Shown here one piece after another: positions 34,011-44,870 of a DNA stretch of 64,000 bases. Each line of letters opens with the position of its first letter. Position 1 is the first letter of the stretch. The notes beneath the pieces were generated by a model, which saw nothing but the letters and a program-made list of their open reading frames with translations, was not told the DNA's origin and searched no databases. The stretch comes from Symsagittifera roscoffensis. Taxonomy: Eukaryota; Xenacoelomorpha; Acoela; Convolutidae. The position numbers and the translations under genes were made by a program. The stretch spans positions 25,224,303 to 25,288,302 of the forward strand of contig NC_087069.1 of assembly GCF_963678635.1 (NCBI RefSeq). Direction: 5' to 3'.

Positions 34011-35627
34011 ATCTGACTTTAAATCTTGCAAAGAACATGTATTAAGCAGAAGACAAGAATAACCTTAAAACATAAACCATTCGAACGGAAAAATCATGAA
34101 AGTTATTTTGCAGAAACAACAGAGGAATAATCATCAGTTATGAAGTAGAATTTGTTGAATTTCAAGCAATGTCAAAACATCTTTGTGAAATACATCTCTT
34201 TTTTTTAAATTTTAGCAGATAAGAGTCCATTTTTTATCATTGATCTGAGATTAGCTACTATTAAAAGAAAAAATTTCCCAGAAGTTGCAATTTTTGTACA
34301 AATTTGGGCTAATCTTTGAGAAAAAAACTGAGGAAGAGTTGAACCATGGAGTTTGATCTAGAAAATTCAATAAACGTTGCTCTCACTGTTATATTGATTT
34401 GAAGTTATTAGTTAATTTCTCGCTAAATTGTACAAAAGTTAACGAAATACCGAAATAAAAGGATAAAAAATGAAAATTTTGGAAGGATTTGATTCATTTT
34501 TACTTTACTGTATCGTAAAATACAATTTTTTTTCACTATTTTGCAGAAGCTTCAATATTGATTCTGCTATTATGAGATTCCTTTTTAGTGTTCAGAGCAT
34601 TATATAACCCGTTTTTTTGCTCAAATTAAGGTAGAAATTATGGTATTTCAATATTTTGAGAGAAACATTTGAAAAATTTCCCTATTTTTATTCGAAATAT
34701 TGTATCATTGTCTCAACATGATGACAATTAAAATACAATTTGACCTCAATTTTAAACTCTGTACATAAACTTTATTCTTCAATAAGATCAAAAGCAACAA
34801 AAAATTAACCAAAATTATGAGATTGCTTTTTTTTCCAAAAACTTGAAGTTTTGCAACTTTTCTAAATATTTTTAAAAATTTGCATTTTTTTTCAAAAACT
34901 TTGACTTTTTGCGAAGTTTCCGTAGATTCCAGCATATTTTCAGGTAGATGTTTCGAGAAAGTAAGATCATATAAGAAATTAATTAATAGGTCGAGTTATA
35001 ACAAATCTTATCGTGTTTTGAAGTTTTTCGAGAAAAAATTTGAAAAAGAACTCAATTTTTGCTCAAAAGCTCTTACCATTGACTTATCATGCACCAAAAA
35101 CTAATTAAAAGACATCTAAAGGTAATTAACCAGTGATATTCAACAATTTGATAACGTGCGCCGAAATTTTTGCGAAAAAACTATTTTCACACAAAAACCA
35201 AAAAAAAATGTTTTTTTTTTTCTCTTATCATCACACTGAAACTATTGGTACTCCCTATACTCGTTCACTGGTATTCCATATCTTATGACATTGTAGACTC
35301 TTTACCTAACCTTAATACATAGCATGGCTGAAAGCAAATCTATAACGCATCTGAATACACAAAGTCAACCATGCTCAAAGTATACTTTTTAGCAAAAGGC
35401 AGTCAAGTCTGAAAACATTATCATGTGGTTAGCGCTAATACAAAAAGGTTTTGAATTGGCTACATTCAGAAATATAATTATTATAGCCTATTATGAAGAC
35501 AAAATATCAGGTCAAAGTTCGTCTTTCACTAATATGGTTATGTTTTTGGTTGGAATTTGGAGTTCAAAAAGTAATCTAAGCATGTTAAGAAAAAACTAGC
35601 TGAAATAGCTATTCTGTATAAATTGAG

Positions 35628-35880
35628 AAAAAATTTAAAAAGAAAACCACTACTGCAAAATTAAAAAACGCTAAGCCTGTATTGGAATATGGAGCTTTTC
35701 TACTCGAAACTACCGACAAAACTTTGATCGACGACTTGAAAATCCCAGTGCTTTCTTTGAACCTTATGCTGGAACCTCCAAATTTTTGACTTTGTTCTGG
35801 AAAAAAAACGATGCAAGGGGAAACATTTAAAGAGCAACATCTAAAACAAATGATTTGTCTTTTAGCAGAAATATTACAAG
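35628..35880 (+). pseudogene. Exon with good splice donor, unknown protein (copy Y)
   Basis: The frame reads KNAKPVLEYGAFLLETTDKT, LIDDLK, then (after a 1-bp loss) PSAFFEPYAGTSKFLTLFW, then (after a 1-bp gain) FKEQHLKQMICLLAEILQ, ending in AAG|GTGAGT. Copy Z has the same exon with different lesions, so the ancestral frame was open for at least 80 codons. No family is recognised. The start of the exon is uncertain. The minus-strand frame over this region is a shadow. Confidence 0.45.
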
Positions 35881-36399
35881 GTGAGTCACAAAATGATGAT
35901 TTGAAATAATCTTCAAAATAAGCTGATTTACAAAAGTCACTTAGCGAAGAATGTAGCATCAGTGTACTCAATTAGAAATTACAAAAAACCATTGAATTTT
36001 CTGATAAACGGTATGGTTGAGGCTTAGTGCAATTAAAAAATTCGATGAAAAGATGATTCAAAGACGCAATAATCATAATGAGAAAGAGCTGAAATGTAAT
36101 TTAATAGTCTCTCAGTTACTACCTTGATCGATAATATGTTTTTTGAAAATCTAATTTGCTGAATACGGATTTCAAGTTCTTAGTTATAAACCGAATGGCT
36201 GAAATGAATCCAAATAGTTGGTAGTTAGATTTTGAATTTTTTTTTTATTTTAGTGATAAACGTCTCTTTTTTTCAGTTAGGTCGATATCATCATAACTAG
36301 TTCATTGCTTTCTGCCATTCAATGCTATTTATACATTTATTTTTGTGCGTCCAGAAATTTTGAACAAATCTCTTGCGTATAAATCTGATCAGTTCCTCT

Positions 36400-37823
36400 C
36401 TTCAAAAAATGTACTCAAGAAAAGTTGATAGCCCCAACTATTTCAAATTTTCAAAAAATCAAAAAAAAAATTGGGAGATTTGTGTAGTTCCAAAAATCCT
36501 ACAATATATGAAGCCAGTTCTGGTAAAGAATCAACTATGGATCAGGAGCACGAGATCTGTAATAGAGTATATGAATAAGCAACATACAACATGTCGAGGG
36601 TGTGTGTCACAATCAAGAAGAACAATGTGAACAAGCCACCCTACATTCAGATTCGACTCTTCACTGCTAGGGAAAATGAGGACTTGAAGCAAGTTGCATA
36701 TGTCAGCTATACTTTGATTGAACTCAGTGAACTGTCACAAAACGGTGGATTTTTTTGTAGTACTAACGCCTACGCAATTTCCATAAAGTAAAAATTTATA
36801 CAAAACCTTCCATACTTGGTACTACTTCCTTAATTGGAAATCGCGATGACTCATACTGCTTACTTCCAGTTTCATTTATTCTCGAAATCATTTCTCTAAT
36901 TTCCCCTCATCTGATCAGTTCCTTCCTTCAAAAAATGTACTCAAGAAAATTTGATAGCCCCAACTATTTCGAATTCTCAAAAAATCAAAAAAGAATTCGG
37001 AGATTTGTTTAGTTCCAAAAATCCTACAAAATATGAAGCCAGTTCTGGTAAAGAATCAACTATGGATCAGGAGCTCGAGATCTGTAATAGAGTATATGAA
37101 TTAGCAACATACAACAAGTCGAGGGTGTGTGTCACAATCAAGAAGTACAATGTGAACAAGCCACCTTACATTCGACTCTTCACTGCTAGGGAAAATGAGG
37201 ACTTGAAGCAAGTTGCATATGTCAGCTATACTTTGATTGAACTCAGTGAACTGTCACAAAACGGTGGATTTTTTTGTAGTACTAACGCCTACGCAATTTC
37301 CATAAAGTAAAAATTTATACAAAACCTTCCATACTTGGTACTACTTCCATAATTGGAAATCGCGATGACTCATACTGCTTACTTCCAGTTTCATTTATTC
37401 TCGAAATCATTTCTCTCATTTCCCCTCATCTGATCAGGTCCTTCCTTCAAAAAATATACTCAAGAAAATTTGATAGCCCCAACTATTTCGAATTCTCAAA
37501 AAATCAAAAAAGAATTCGGAGATTTGTTTAGTTCCAAAAATCCTACAAAATATGAAGCCAGTTCTGGTAAAGAATCAACTATGGATCAGGAGCTCGAGAT
37601 CTGTAATAGAGTATATGAATTAGCAACATACAACAAGTCGAGGGTGTGTGTCACAATCAAGAAGTACAATGTGAACAAGCCACCTTACATTCGACTCTTC
37701 ACTGCTAGGGAAAATGAGGACTTGAAGCAAGTTGCATATGTCAACTATACTTTGAATGAACTCAGTGAACTATCCAAAATTGTGGGATACTCTATGTTTC
37801 TTGATAATTGTGAGCCTCAGTAA
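36400..37823 (+). pseudogene. Module array, three modules (copy Z)
   Basis: Modules end at 36,791, 37,310 and 37,823. The second and third are 519 bp apart (exactly 173 codons) and share a 6-bp deletion (PPYIRLF instead of PPYIQIRLF), so they are the youngest duplication. Each linker has lost one A before the SIK codons and gained one A before the IAPTISNS block relative to copy X. The frame is restored in each module, but stops lie between. The last module ends MFLDNCEPQ. Confidence 0.55.
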
Positions 37824-38285
37824 TGCTTTGTAATGTTTTTATGTCTGGAAATCGAAATTTCATTGAATCAAAACTATTTTTTTTTCTCACTGAATTGTTT
37901 ATTTAGAGCTAAGATATTTGACGGAAAATCTGACAAAACATACAATTTAATCGAAATGGAAAGAACAAATTAACCAATTTTTAGGTCATTTCCATTTATT
38001 TCTTAATTAATTACAGAAAAAAAAATTATTTACCTACTGTTATATCTAAATTTTAGTAAATTTTGTTTTATTTGAACAAAATTAGAAACAAGATTGTAAT
38101 AATTGAAAACCTTATCAGTGTTTTTTGAATTTCTGTCTTTCATTGGTTGTTTTAATTTTTTTTTGCCATAGTTAGAGTTTTTGATTGACTAAATCAATTA
38201 TGTAAATGATGAAAAAAATTTCATTGTGATTTCTAATGCAAAACGAATTGAAAATGATAAAACAACTTTTTAAGTTCCTTTTCAG

Positions 38286-38469
38286 TAAGAAAAATGTTTC
38301 TATCAATAGCGTTTTTAATGACTGAAATGATAATTATAGAACCTTTAGTGTTTTGAAGTGTTCGATATGTAACTTTTATACTTATAGCAGCAAGGAACTC
38401 ACTAACCATATCAAGAAGAAGCATACTAAATTATGTACTCTGCAGTTTCCAAACACACTTCAAGAGAAG
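38286..38469 (+). pseudogene. Zinc-finger exon (copy Z)
   Basis: Same layout as 31,932-32,115, with acceptor TTTTCAG, donor AAG|GTAAAA and an intact C-x2-C-x12-H-x4-H finger (NHIKKKH-type ending). The same upstream TGA is present, so the Y and Z copies were already broken before they were duplicated, or translation starts after it. Confidence 0.5.
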
Positions 38470-39699
38470 GTAAAATTAACATCTTTTCATTGAAAACATG
38501 GAATTCACTATGAATATTTATTTTTTTCTAAGTTTGAAAAATAATTGTGATAAATTTAAGCAATTCTATTTAAAATTGAAGTTTATTTATCACAATTATT
38601 TAGTTTTCATTTTTTTATTCAGAAGTTTTGATTGATGATAAAACGAGAAACAATCAAGAACAAAATTTCCTGAAACATTCTAGGAAAATCGATCCAAAAT
38701 TCTTTAATCAACAGTAAGAAAACATTGGTTGCAAGCTTGTGGAAACTTTGTTAGTTAATTTTGTAGTAAAAAAAGCATAACATACGCTATTGAGTGCTTA
38801 AGTGTTTGTTTGAATTGAAAAAAACCGGAAAAAAACTGGATATTAATAAAACATCGACTAATTGAAAGGTTTTGTGTAGTTACCAATTCAGAGTTTTCCC
38901 TGTTTAGTGCTTGTAAAAGTTTTCAAAGAGTAGTGCGTTGATAGTCAAATAATTGAGGCTAATTTTCTAACAGTTGTGGTGTTCTACTGTTTTTTGACAA
39001 TTTCAGAAAAAAATTTGATTACTGGCCTGGAAAAGATGAAAAAATTTATGTTTTTGCTAACCTCTGAAGACTTCGAGATAAAAATGTACATCATTCTCAC
39101 CCAAAAGTTTATTTCAAAATATAGTTCAGACTTGGAACAGCTATATACAGTTTTCAGGTTTAGAACATCGTTTAAAAATTTTTTAGCAAAGGATTTATGA
39201 TAGTGACTTTGCTTCGGATTATTGAACGTTCGCTGAAATGATACATCTTTCCATCTAAAATTTATTTTTCAAGTAAAATTTTCCTCAAATTGGATTAAGT
39301 TGGAAGATAGTAGATGAAGCAGAAACTGGGAAAAGCTAAATTGAGATAGAAACTCCTTTTAATCCTTTAGGGGTTTTCAGATAATTTAACCAAAATTTAG
39401 CTTCTAATATTATCTGGAGAAAAAATTCAACATAAGAAGCCTTAAAAATTTAGTTTTAGTTGTAATTTGTTGAAAACTCAACTCTGACTTCTTATGGAAG
39501 ATAATTCACGAAACATAATTCAAAAAATTTGCTTTCAAGATCGACATTTCAATATTTTCCGACAAAAATATTTGAAGCAAAAATATTTTAGAGGAAATAA
39601 CACGGAATTTGCTAAAAAATTCTTAGCAACTTTTAGCAGGACCAGATGTTGATTATAAAAAAATGAACATTAAAAATTTCAATTAGACACAGAGTAAAG

Positions 39700-40042
39700 A
39701 TTTTGTTCTGGTTAGCTACAGTTTTTTTTCAATGAGAAAATTAGATAGAACTATAGTATTTTGCCTAATAAATATTGCAAAATTATTCAATTGTCACAGT
39801 TTGCACATTGATTTCCGTTGCTAAATTGAATTTTTTAAGACGCGCTCTTTTAGAAGTATTTAGATGTTGCAGTTGTTGGAAATTTGATTCCCTTGCGTTC
39901 TTCTACATCCGAAGGTTGCCAGCTTATAACCAATAGAGATGCTCTTAATTTGTTCTAAAAGCTCAACGTAAAAACACACCTTTGTTTTCTCAATTTTTAC
40001 ATGAGCTTTTGAATGCCTTAAATAGCGCCAATTCTTTCTCAC
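39700..40042 (-). pseudogene. Conserved opposite-strand ORF (copy Z)
   Basis: The 60-codon frame at 39,860-40,042 keeps FYVELLEQIKSISIGYKLA, as in copy X. Downstream the IEKK-x-ANQNK part is frameshifted. Confidence 0.35.
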
Positions 40043-40211
40043 TTGGACGTTTTGAGAAAACTTCCAACAAAAATCAAGAATAAGAAGCGGTTTAATAACT
40101 ATTTAGCAAGAAAAGTGACAGTTAAGGATCCCAAAAGGTGTGTTTTTGATTAAATAGTTTACTGTAGCAGCTGAACAAGGGACCCTTAAAGAGAAAACGT
40201 ACAAGTTTACA

Positions 40212-40380
40212 TAGTAATAGTCAGACGTTATCAGTTCAAAATTTATCTCTGCCAGCAAATTGTTCGTTCAATTGATACATATTAATAATCAGACGTTATC
40301 AGTTCTAATTTTATCTCTGCCAGCAAATTGCTCGTTCATTTGTTCGTTCACATTTTCGTTCACTTGGTCGTTCACTTGGC
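40212..40380. repeat. Short tandem repeats (copy Z)
   Basis: The same two 68-bp-like units and TTCGTTCACTTG-type 12-mers as at 33,845-34,010. The 12-mers give an artificial LVH-x-FVH-type reading in one frame. Confidence 0.8.
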
Positions 40381-41768
40381 ACCCAGTTCTGACTTAAAAT
40401 CTTGCAAAGTGAGTTCAATAGCGAGAACATGTATTAAGCAGAAGGCAAGAATAACCTTAAAACATAAACAATTTGTACGGAAAAATCATGAAAGTTATTT
40501 TGCAGAAACAACAGAGGAATAATCATCAGTTATGAAGTAGAATTTGTTGAATGTCAAAATACTTTTGAGAAAAACATCTCTTTTTTATTAATTTTTAGCA
40601 GTTAAGAGTCCATTTTTTTATCATTGATATGAGATTAGCTACTATTAAAAGGAAAAATTTCCCAGAAGTTGCAATTTTTGTACAAATTTGGGCTAATCTT
40701 TGAAAAAAAAACTGACGAAGAGTTGAACCATGGAGTCTGATCTAGAAAATTCAATAAGCATTGCTCTTACTGTTATATTGATTTGAAGTTATTAGTTAAA
40801 TTCTCGCTAAATTGTACAAAATTTTCCAACTTTTATTCGAAATTTTGTATCATTGTCTCAACATGATGACAATTAAAATACAATTTGAGCTCAATTTGAA
40901 ACTCTGTACATAAACTTATTTCTTCAATAAGATCAAAAGCAACAAAAATTTAACCAAAATTATGAGATTGCTTTTTTTCCAAAAACTTGAAATTTTGCAA
41001 CTTTTTCTAAATACTTTTAAAAATTTGCATTTTTTTTCAAAAACTTTGACTTTTTTCAAAGTTCCAGTAGATTTCAGCATAGTTTCAGGTAGATGTTTCG
41101 AGAAAGTAAGATCATATAAGAAAATAATTAATAGGTCGAGTTATAACAAATCTTATCGTGTTTTGAAGTTTTTCGAGAAAAAATTTGAAAAAAACCTCAT
41201 TTTTTGCTCAAAAACTCTTACCATTGACTTACCATGCACCAAAAACTAATTAAAAGACATCTACATGTAATTAACCAGTGATATTCAACAATTTGATAAC
41301 GTGCGCCGAAATTTTTGCGAAAAAACTCTTTTCACACAAAAACCAAAAAAAAGTTTTTTTTTCTCTTACCATCACACTGAAACTATTGGTACTCCCTATA
41401 CTCGTTCACTGGTATTCCAAATCTCAAGACATTGTAGACTCTATAGCTAACCTTAATACATAGCATGGCTGAAAGCAAATCTATAACGCATCTTAATACA
41501 CAAAGTCAACCATGCTCAAAGTATACTTTTTAGCAAAAGGCAGTCAAGTCTGAAAACATTATCAAGTGGGTAGCGCTAATACAAAAAGGTTTTGAATTAG
41601 CTACATTAAAAAATATAATTAATATAGCCTATTCCGAAGAGAAAACATCAGGTCAAAGTTCGTCTTTCACTAATATGGTTATGTTTTTGGTTGGAATTTG
41701 GAGTTCAAAAAGTAATCTAAGCATGTTAAGAAAAAACTAGCTGAAATAGCTATTCTGTATAAATTGAG

Positions 41769-42021
41769 AAAACATTTCAAAAGAAAACAACTACTGCAAA
41801 ATTAAAAAACGCTAAGCCTATATTGGAATATGGAGCTTTTCTACTCGAAACCACCGACAAAACTCTGATCGACGACTTGAAAAATCCCAGTGCTTTCTTT
41901 GAACCTTATGCTTGAACCTACAAATTTTTGACTTTGTTCTGGAAAAAAACGATGCGAGGGGAAACATTTAAAGAGCAACATCTAAAACAAATGATTTGTC
42001 TTTTAGCAGAAATATTACAAG
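41769..42021 (+). pseudogene. Exon with good splice donor, unknown protein (copy Z)
   Basis: The frame is continuous from EKTFQKKTTTAKLKNAKP through DDLKNPSAFFEPYA and KFLTLFWKKTMRGETFKEQH to LLAEILQ, followed by AAG|GTAAGT. The only lesion is one TGA where copy Y has GGA (after EPYA). This shows the ancestral reading best. The product is unknown. Confidence 0.5.
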
Positions 42022-42852
42022 GTAAGTCACAAAATGATGATTTGAAATAATCTTCAAACTAAGCTGATTTACAAAAGTCACTTAGCGAAGAAAGTAGCAT
42101 CAGTGTACTCAATTAGAAACTACAAAAAACCATCGAATTTTCTGAAAAACGGTATGGTTGAGGCTTAGTGCAATTTTAAAATTTGATGAAAAGATGATTC
42201 AAAGACGCAATAATAATAATGAGAAAGAGCTGAAATGTGTTTTAATAGCCTCTCAGTTACTACCTTGATCGATAATATGTTTTTTGAAAATCTAATTTGC
42301 TGAATACGGATTTCAAGTTCTTAGTTATAAGCCGAATGGCTGAAATGAATCCAAATAGTTGGTAGTTAGGTTTTGAGTTTTTTTTATTTTAGTGATAAGC
42401 GTCTCTTTTTTTCAGTCAGGTCGATATCATCATAACTAGTTCATTGCTTTCTGCCATTCAATGCTATTTATACATTTATTTTTGTGCGTCCAGAAATTTT
42501 GAACAAATCTCTTGCGTATACGTTTTTCAAAATTTTGTTGTTTGAAATTATTGGTAATTAATGCTTCATTTTTGGGACTAGAAACAATTTGGAAGACAGA
42601 CGGATAATCTCATACCATTTGTTTCTTATGACAAGTAAATCCTAGTAATTTAATACATAGTTTTGTTTTTCAATATTTGTGTTCAAAGAAAAACCACCCG
42701 AGCACAACATCAATAACTAAAGTAGTGTGGCTGATACATATCCAGTGCTTGTCATACATATGCTTGCCAGTCCTGAAAAACAATTTTTTCATGAAAAGGT
42801 CTAGCTTTCACTTGTGCCCATTGGTAGATAATTGTGTACTATAGAAGCAAAA

Positions 42853-43928
42853 ATGTACTACAAGCACTCTAAAAAAACCGAATCTGAGATTATTCTCAAT
42901 ATACTCGAAATCCCGAAGTGCGGTTTATTTGTTTGCTTCTTTAATTTTCGGTTCGAGGCTCTCGTCGAAGATATCTTGTTTGCAAGTAGTCTCACCACAA
43001 GTAAAATGCAGCTAATGAGTTTTAAATCTGTATGGTCAATTTTAATGACCATTTCAAATCAGCGAGCGATGATCTAGTTTCAAAAATAACTGATTTATTG
43101 TTTTTGATCATTGATTGAAAAATCATAAATGGCTCAATCAGACATTTCAATTTAAGCGAGTGTTCATTGAAACATTACATTAATTAACACTTATTTGCAT
43201 ATCTTGTATTTTTTTATTCGGCTATTTTGGATTTCTTTTTTTTGAAGCTAGTATTCAGAAAAATGTATGTTCGATAAAAAGTGGTAACTTTTTTGCATCT
43301 TGAAAAAAAAAGTAACAAAAGTTTATTCGTTGAAAAGTATTTGAATTGAAATAAAAATCACTAAAGTAGCTACACAGCTAGCCAGTTGATGATATTCATC
43401 GATTAGTGGTTTTAGTCCACTACAAAAAATTCTGGAAATGATTTTGTTTTAGAAAGTGGAGAAATCGACACCCACGAAGATTTGGAAAACATGTGCGATT
43501 GGCATAAAAAGCGTTTGAGGTATTATTGCGTTTCTTGCAATGCGCCAATTTGTGTAAAGTGCTGGACTAAAAAATGCCAAGATCCCGACACGAAAGAGCA
43601 CCGCGTGATACCATTTGAAAAGTATCTGGAATCTCTTGAAGAGTGGCAAGCTCAACTGATCACTGACTGTATCAGAGAATGCAAAGAGCTGGACAAAATG
43701 ATTGACACATTCAAAAGCTCAGTTAAAAACGGGCAATTGAATTCTCTTCCGAATGATCTTGAAAAAATGGGAAAAAAACTCAAGGAAACAAAAGAAATCC
43801 AAAGTCAAATTAAAGCTGCAAGTGAGCGTTCTCCAATTGTAAAAAAGAATTTAACCAGCATTCAATTCTCAAAAAGAGTTGGGGCATACAAAACCGCAAA
43901 TAGACCAACCAAAGAAGAAAAAAATTGA
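42853..43928 (+). CDS. Two-exon B-box zinc-finger / coiled-coil protein
   Basis: Exon 1 (42,853-43,000) starts at an ATG in frame and ends at A|GTAAAA. Exon 2 (43,453-43,928) follows TTTTAG. The phases match (one base plus two), giving 207 residues. Exon 2 encodes a B-box: C64-x2-H67, C75-x2-C78, C83-x2-C86, then C91 and H99, the zinc ligands expected of TRIM-type B-boxes. A charged coiled coil follows (EWQAQLITDCIRECKELDK, then MGKKLKETKEIQSQIK) and a basic tail. B-boxes usually mediate protein contacts in TRIM-like proteins; no RING is visible in exon 1, and the B-box and coiled coil without other domains is short for that family. The exon 1 model is less certain than exon 2; further upstream exons are possible. 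Confidence 0.65.
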
Positions 43929-44079
43929 CATAATTTGAAAAAGATGTAACTTTGTATAAATATAGAAGTATAGATCTTCTTCCACGTATAAATAAGCTAG
44001 CTGACCATAGAACCTAAGAATATTCTTTTGCTTTTCATTGCTTCATCATACTGATTTCAACGAATTAATGGTGTCGATA

Positions 44080-44085
44080 AATAAA
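44080..44085 (+). terminator. Polyadenylation signal AATAAA of the B-box gene
   Basis: The first AATAAA downstream of the B-box stop codon, about 150 nt away, which is a plausible 3' UTR length. Confidence 0.5.
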
Positions 44086-44582
44086 AGTCTACTGTTAAAG
44101 ATCATTTTCGGCCCAAATATAATACTAGTTCTTGAAAATAGTTCTGAAGAGGATTTAGATTTCGCGAAAACTGGTAAGAAGGTTTGCTAGACAAAGTCCT
44201 AAGAATCATTGAGAAAAACAGGTTTCCCCAAATTCAAAAAATTGCCAACATTTTTTTGAATCTGTTTCTTTACTGTAAAAACAAATAAAAATCAATTTTA
44301 AAAGTTTTCGTTTTTTTTTCAAATCTGTTTAATGAATCGTGTCTTTTTGCTTCGGAAAATTTGTTCGTGGGGCTCAGTTATAAAACGAAAAAGTTTCTAC
44401 AAATCATCAAAAAACTAACTCTAAACAGTAGGAGGCTTTTCGGGAAACTCATGCGCCGAAACGCGACAAGTGTCCTACGAAATTCCGTTAGTGCACTCAA
44501 TATTAGCAATAATAATTGTAGCTATCGAAAAAACCAGTTGGAACTTTTTTGTTCATAAAAACAAAAAAAACGCACTGAGTTA
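44086..44582. other. Intergenic, no feature
   Basis: AT-rich sequence ending in an A-rich run just before the right element. The 65-codon plus frame at 44,361-44,558 has no supporting signal and is left uncalled. Confidence 0.4.
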
Positions 44583-44842
44583 TGTCCGATGTGGTTAACT
44601 CATAGAGTAATTTCGGATCGGGTACACCGTCTGCTCGTCACGCTATCTTATTTTCGGCCGGATAGATTCGTGCAACTTCTTAGTCTAATACCGATCCTAA
44701 TCTTACTCTTATACTTACTAGTCTCAGGGTGTTTAACTAGTCTCTACTAGGCTCAATAGATCTAGGGTATACTGGTTTGTTGCGGCTGCTGAAGTTCTCT
44801 TGGAGAGGCAACTAAATTCTAAGTTAAATTCAAATCTCTCTG

Positions 44843-44870
44843 GTGCTGAAATTACAAGTAATTTCAGCAC
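44843..44870. repeat. Near-perfect palindrome, 13-bp arms and 2-nt loop
   Basis: GTGCTGAAATTAC, then AA, then GTAATTTCAGCAC. The arms are exact reverse complements. It lies about 260 bp inside the putative LTR edge. Confidence 0.9.

Larger units (their letters stand above)
30364..36381 (+). repeat. Complex AT-rich repeat, tandem copy Y
   Basis: Starts inside a partial module linker (TAACGCCTACGCAATTTCC) and ends at ...CTTGCGTAT. Copy Z ends at the same sequence at 42,523. The offset to Z is about 6,362 bp near 31.4 kb and 6,142 bp near the right end; the difference comes mainly from module number and small indels. Between the named pieces (32.1-33.1, 34.0-35.6 and 35.9-36.4 kb) I see no intact gene, only short frames such as 34,880-35,104 that are shared with the other copies but low in complexity. 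Confidence 0.88.
36382..42523 (+). repeat. Complex AT-rich repeat, tandem copy Z
   Basis: Begins in mid-linker (CTGATCAGTTCC...) directly at the end of copy Y, so Y and Z form a head-to-tail tandem. It is clearly more similar to Y than to X. After 42,523 the sequence is unique. Gene-free stretches at 38.5-39.7, 40.4-41.7 and 42.1-42.5 kb hold no intact frame. Confidence 0.88.

Noticed and set aside
35609-35971. 120-codon minus frame
   Set aside because: Opposite the exon at 35,628-35,880, whose plus-strand reading is supported by copy Z and a splice donor. The minus frame is broken in copy Z.
36400-37823. Possible CRISPR-like or satellite array
   Set aside because: Units are 519 bp, coding in origin and only three in number; there are no short direct repeats with unique spacers.
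40328-40522. LVH-x-FVH repeat reading
   Set aside because: Produced by TTCGTTCACTTG-type tandem 12-mers; copy Y breaks the frame.
42858-43052. 64-codon minus frame over B-box exon 1
   Set aside because: The plus-strand exon has a matching-phase donor to the B-box exon; the minus frame has no such support.
44361-44558. 65-codon plus frame after the B-box gene
   Set aside because: No splice or start context, no second copy and no motif; AT-rich chance frame.
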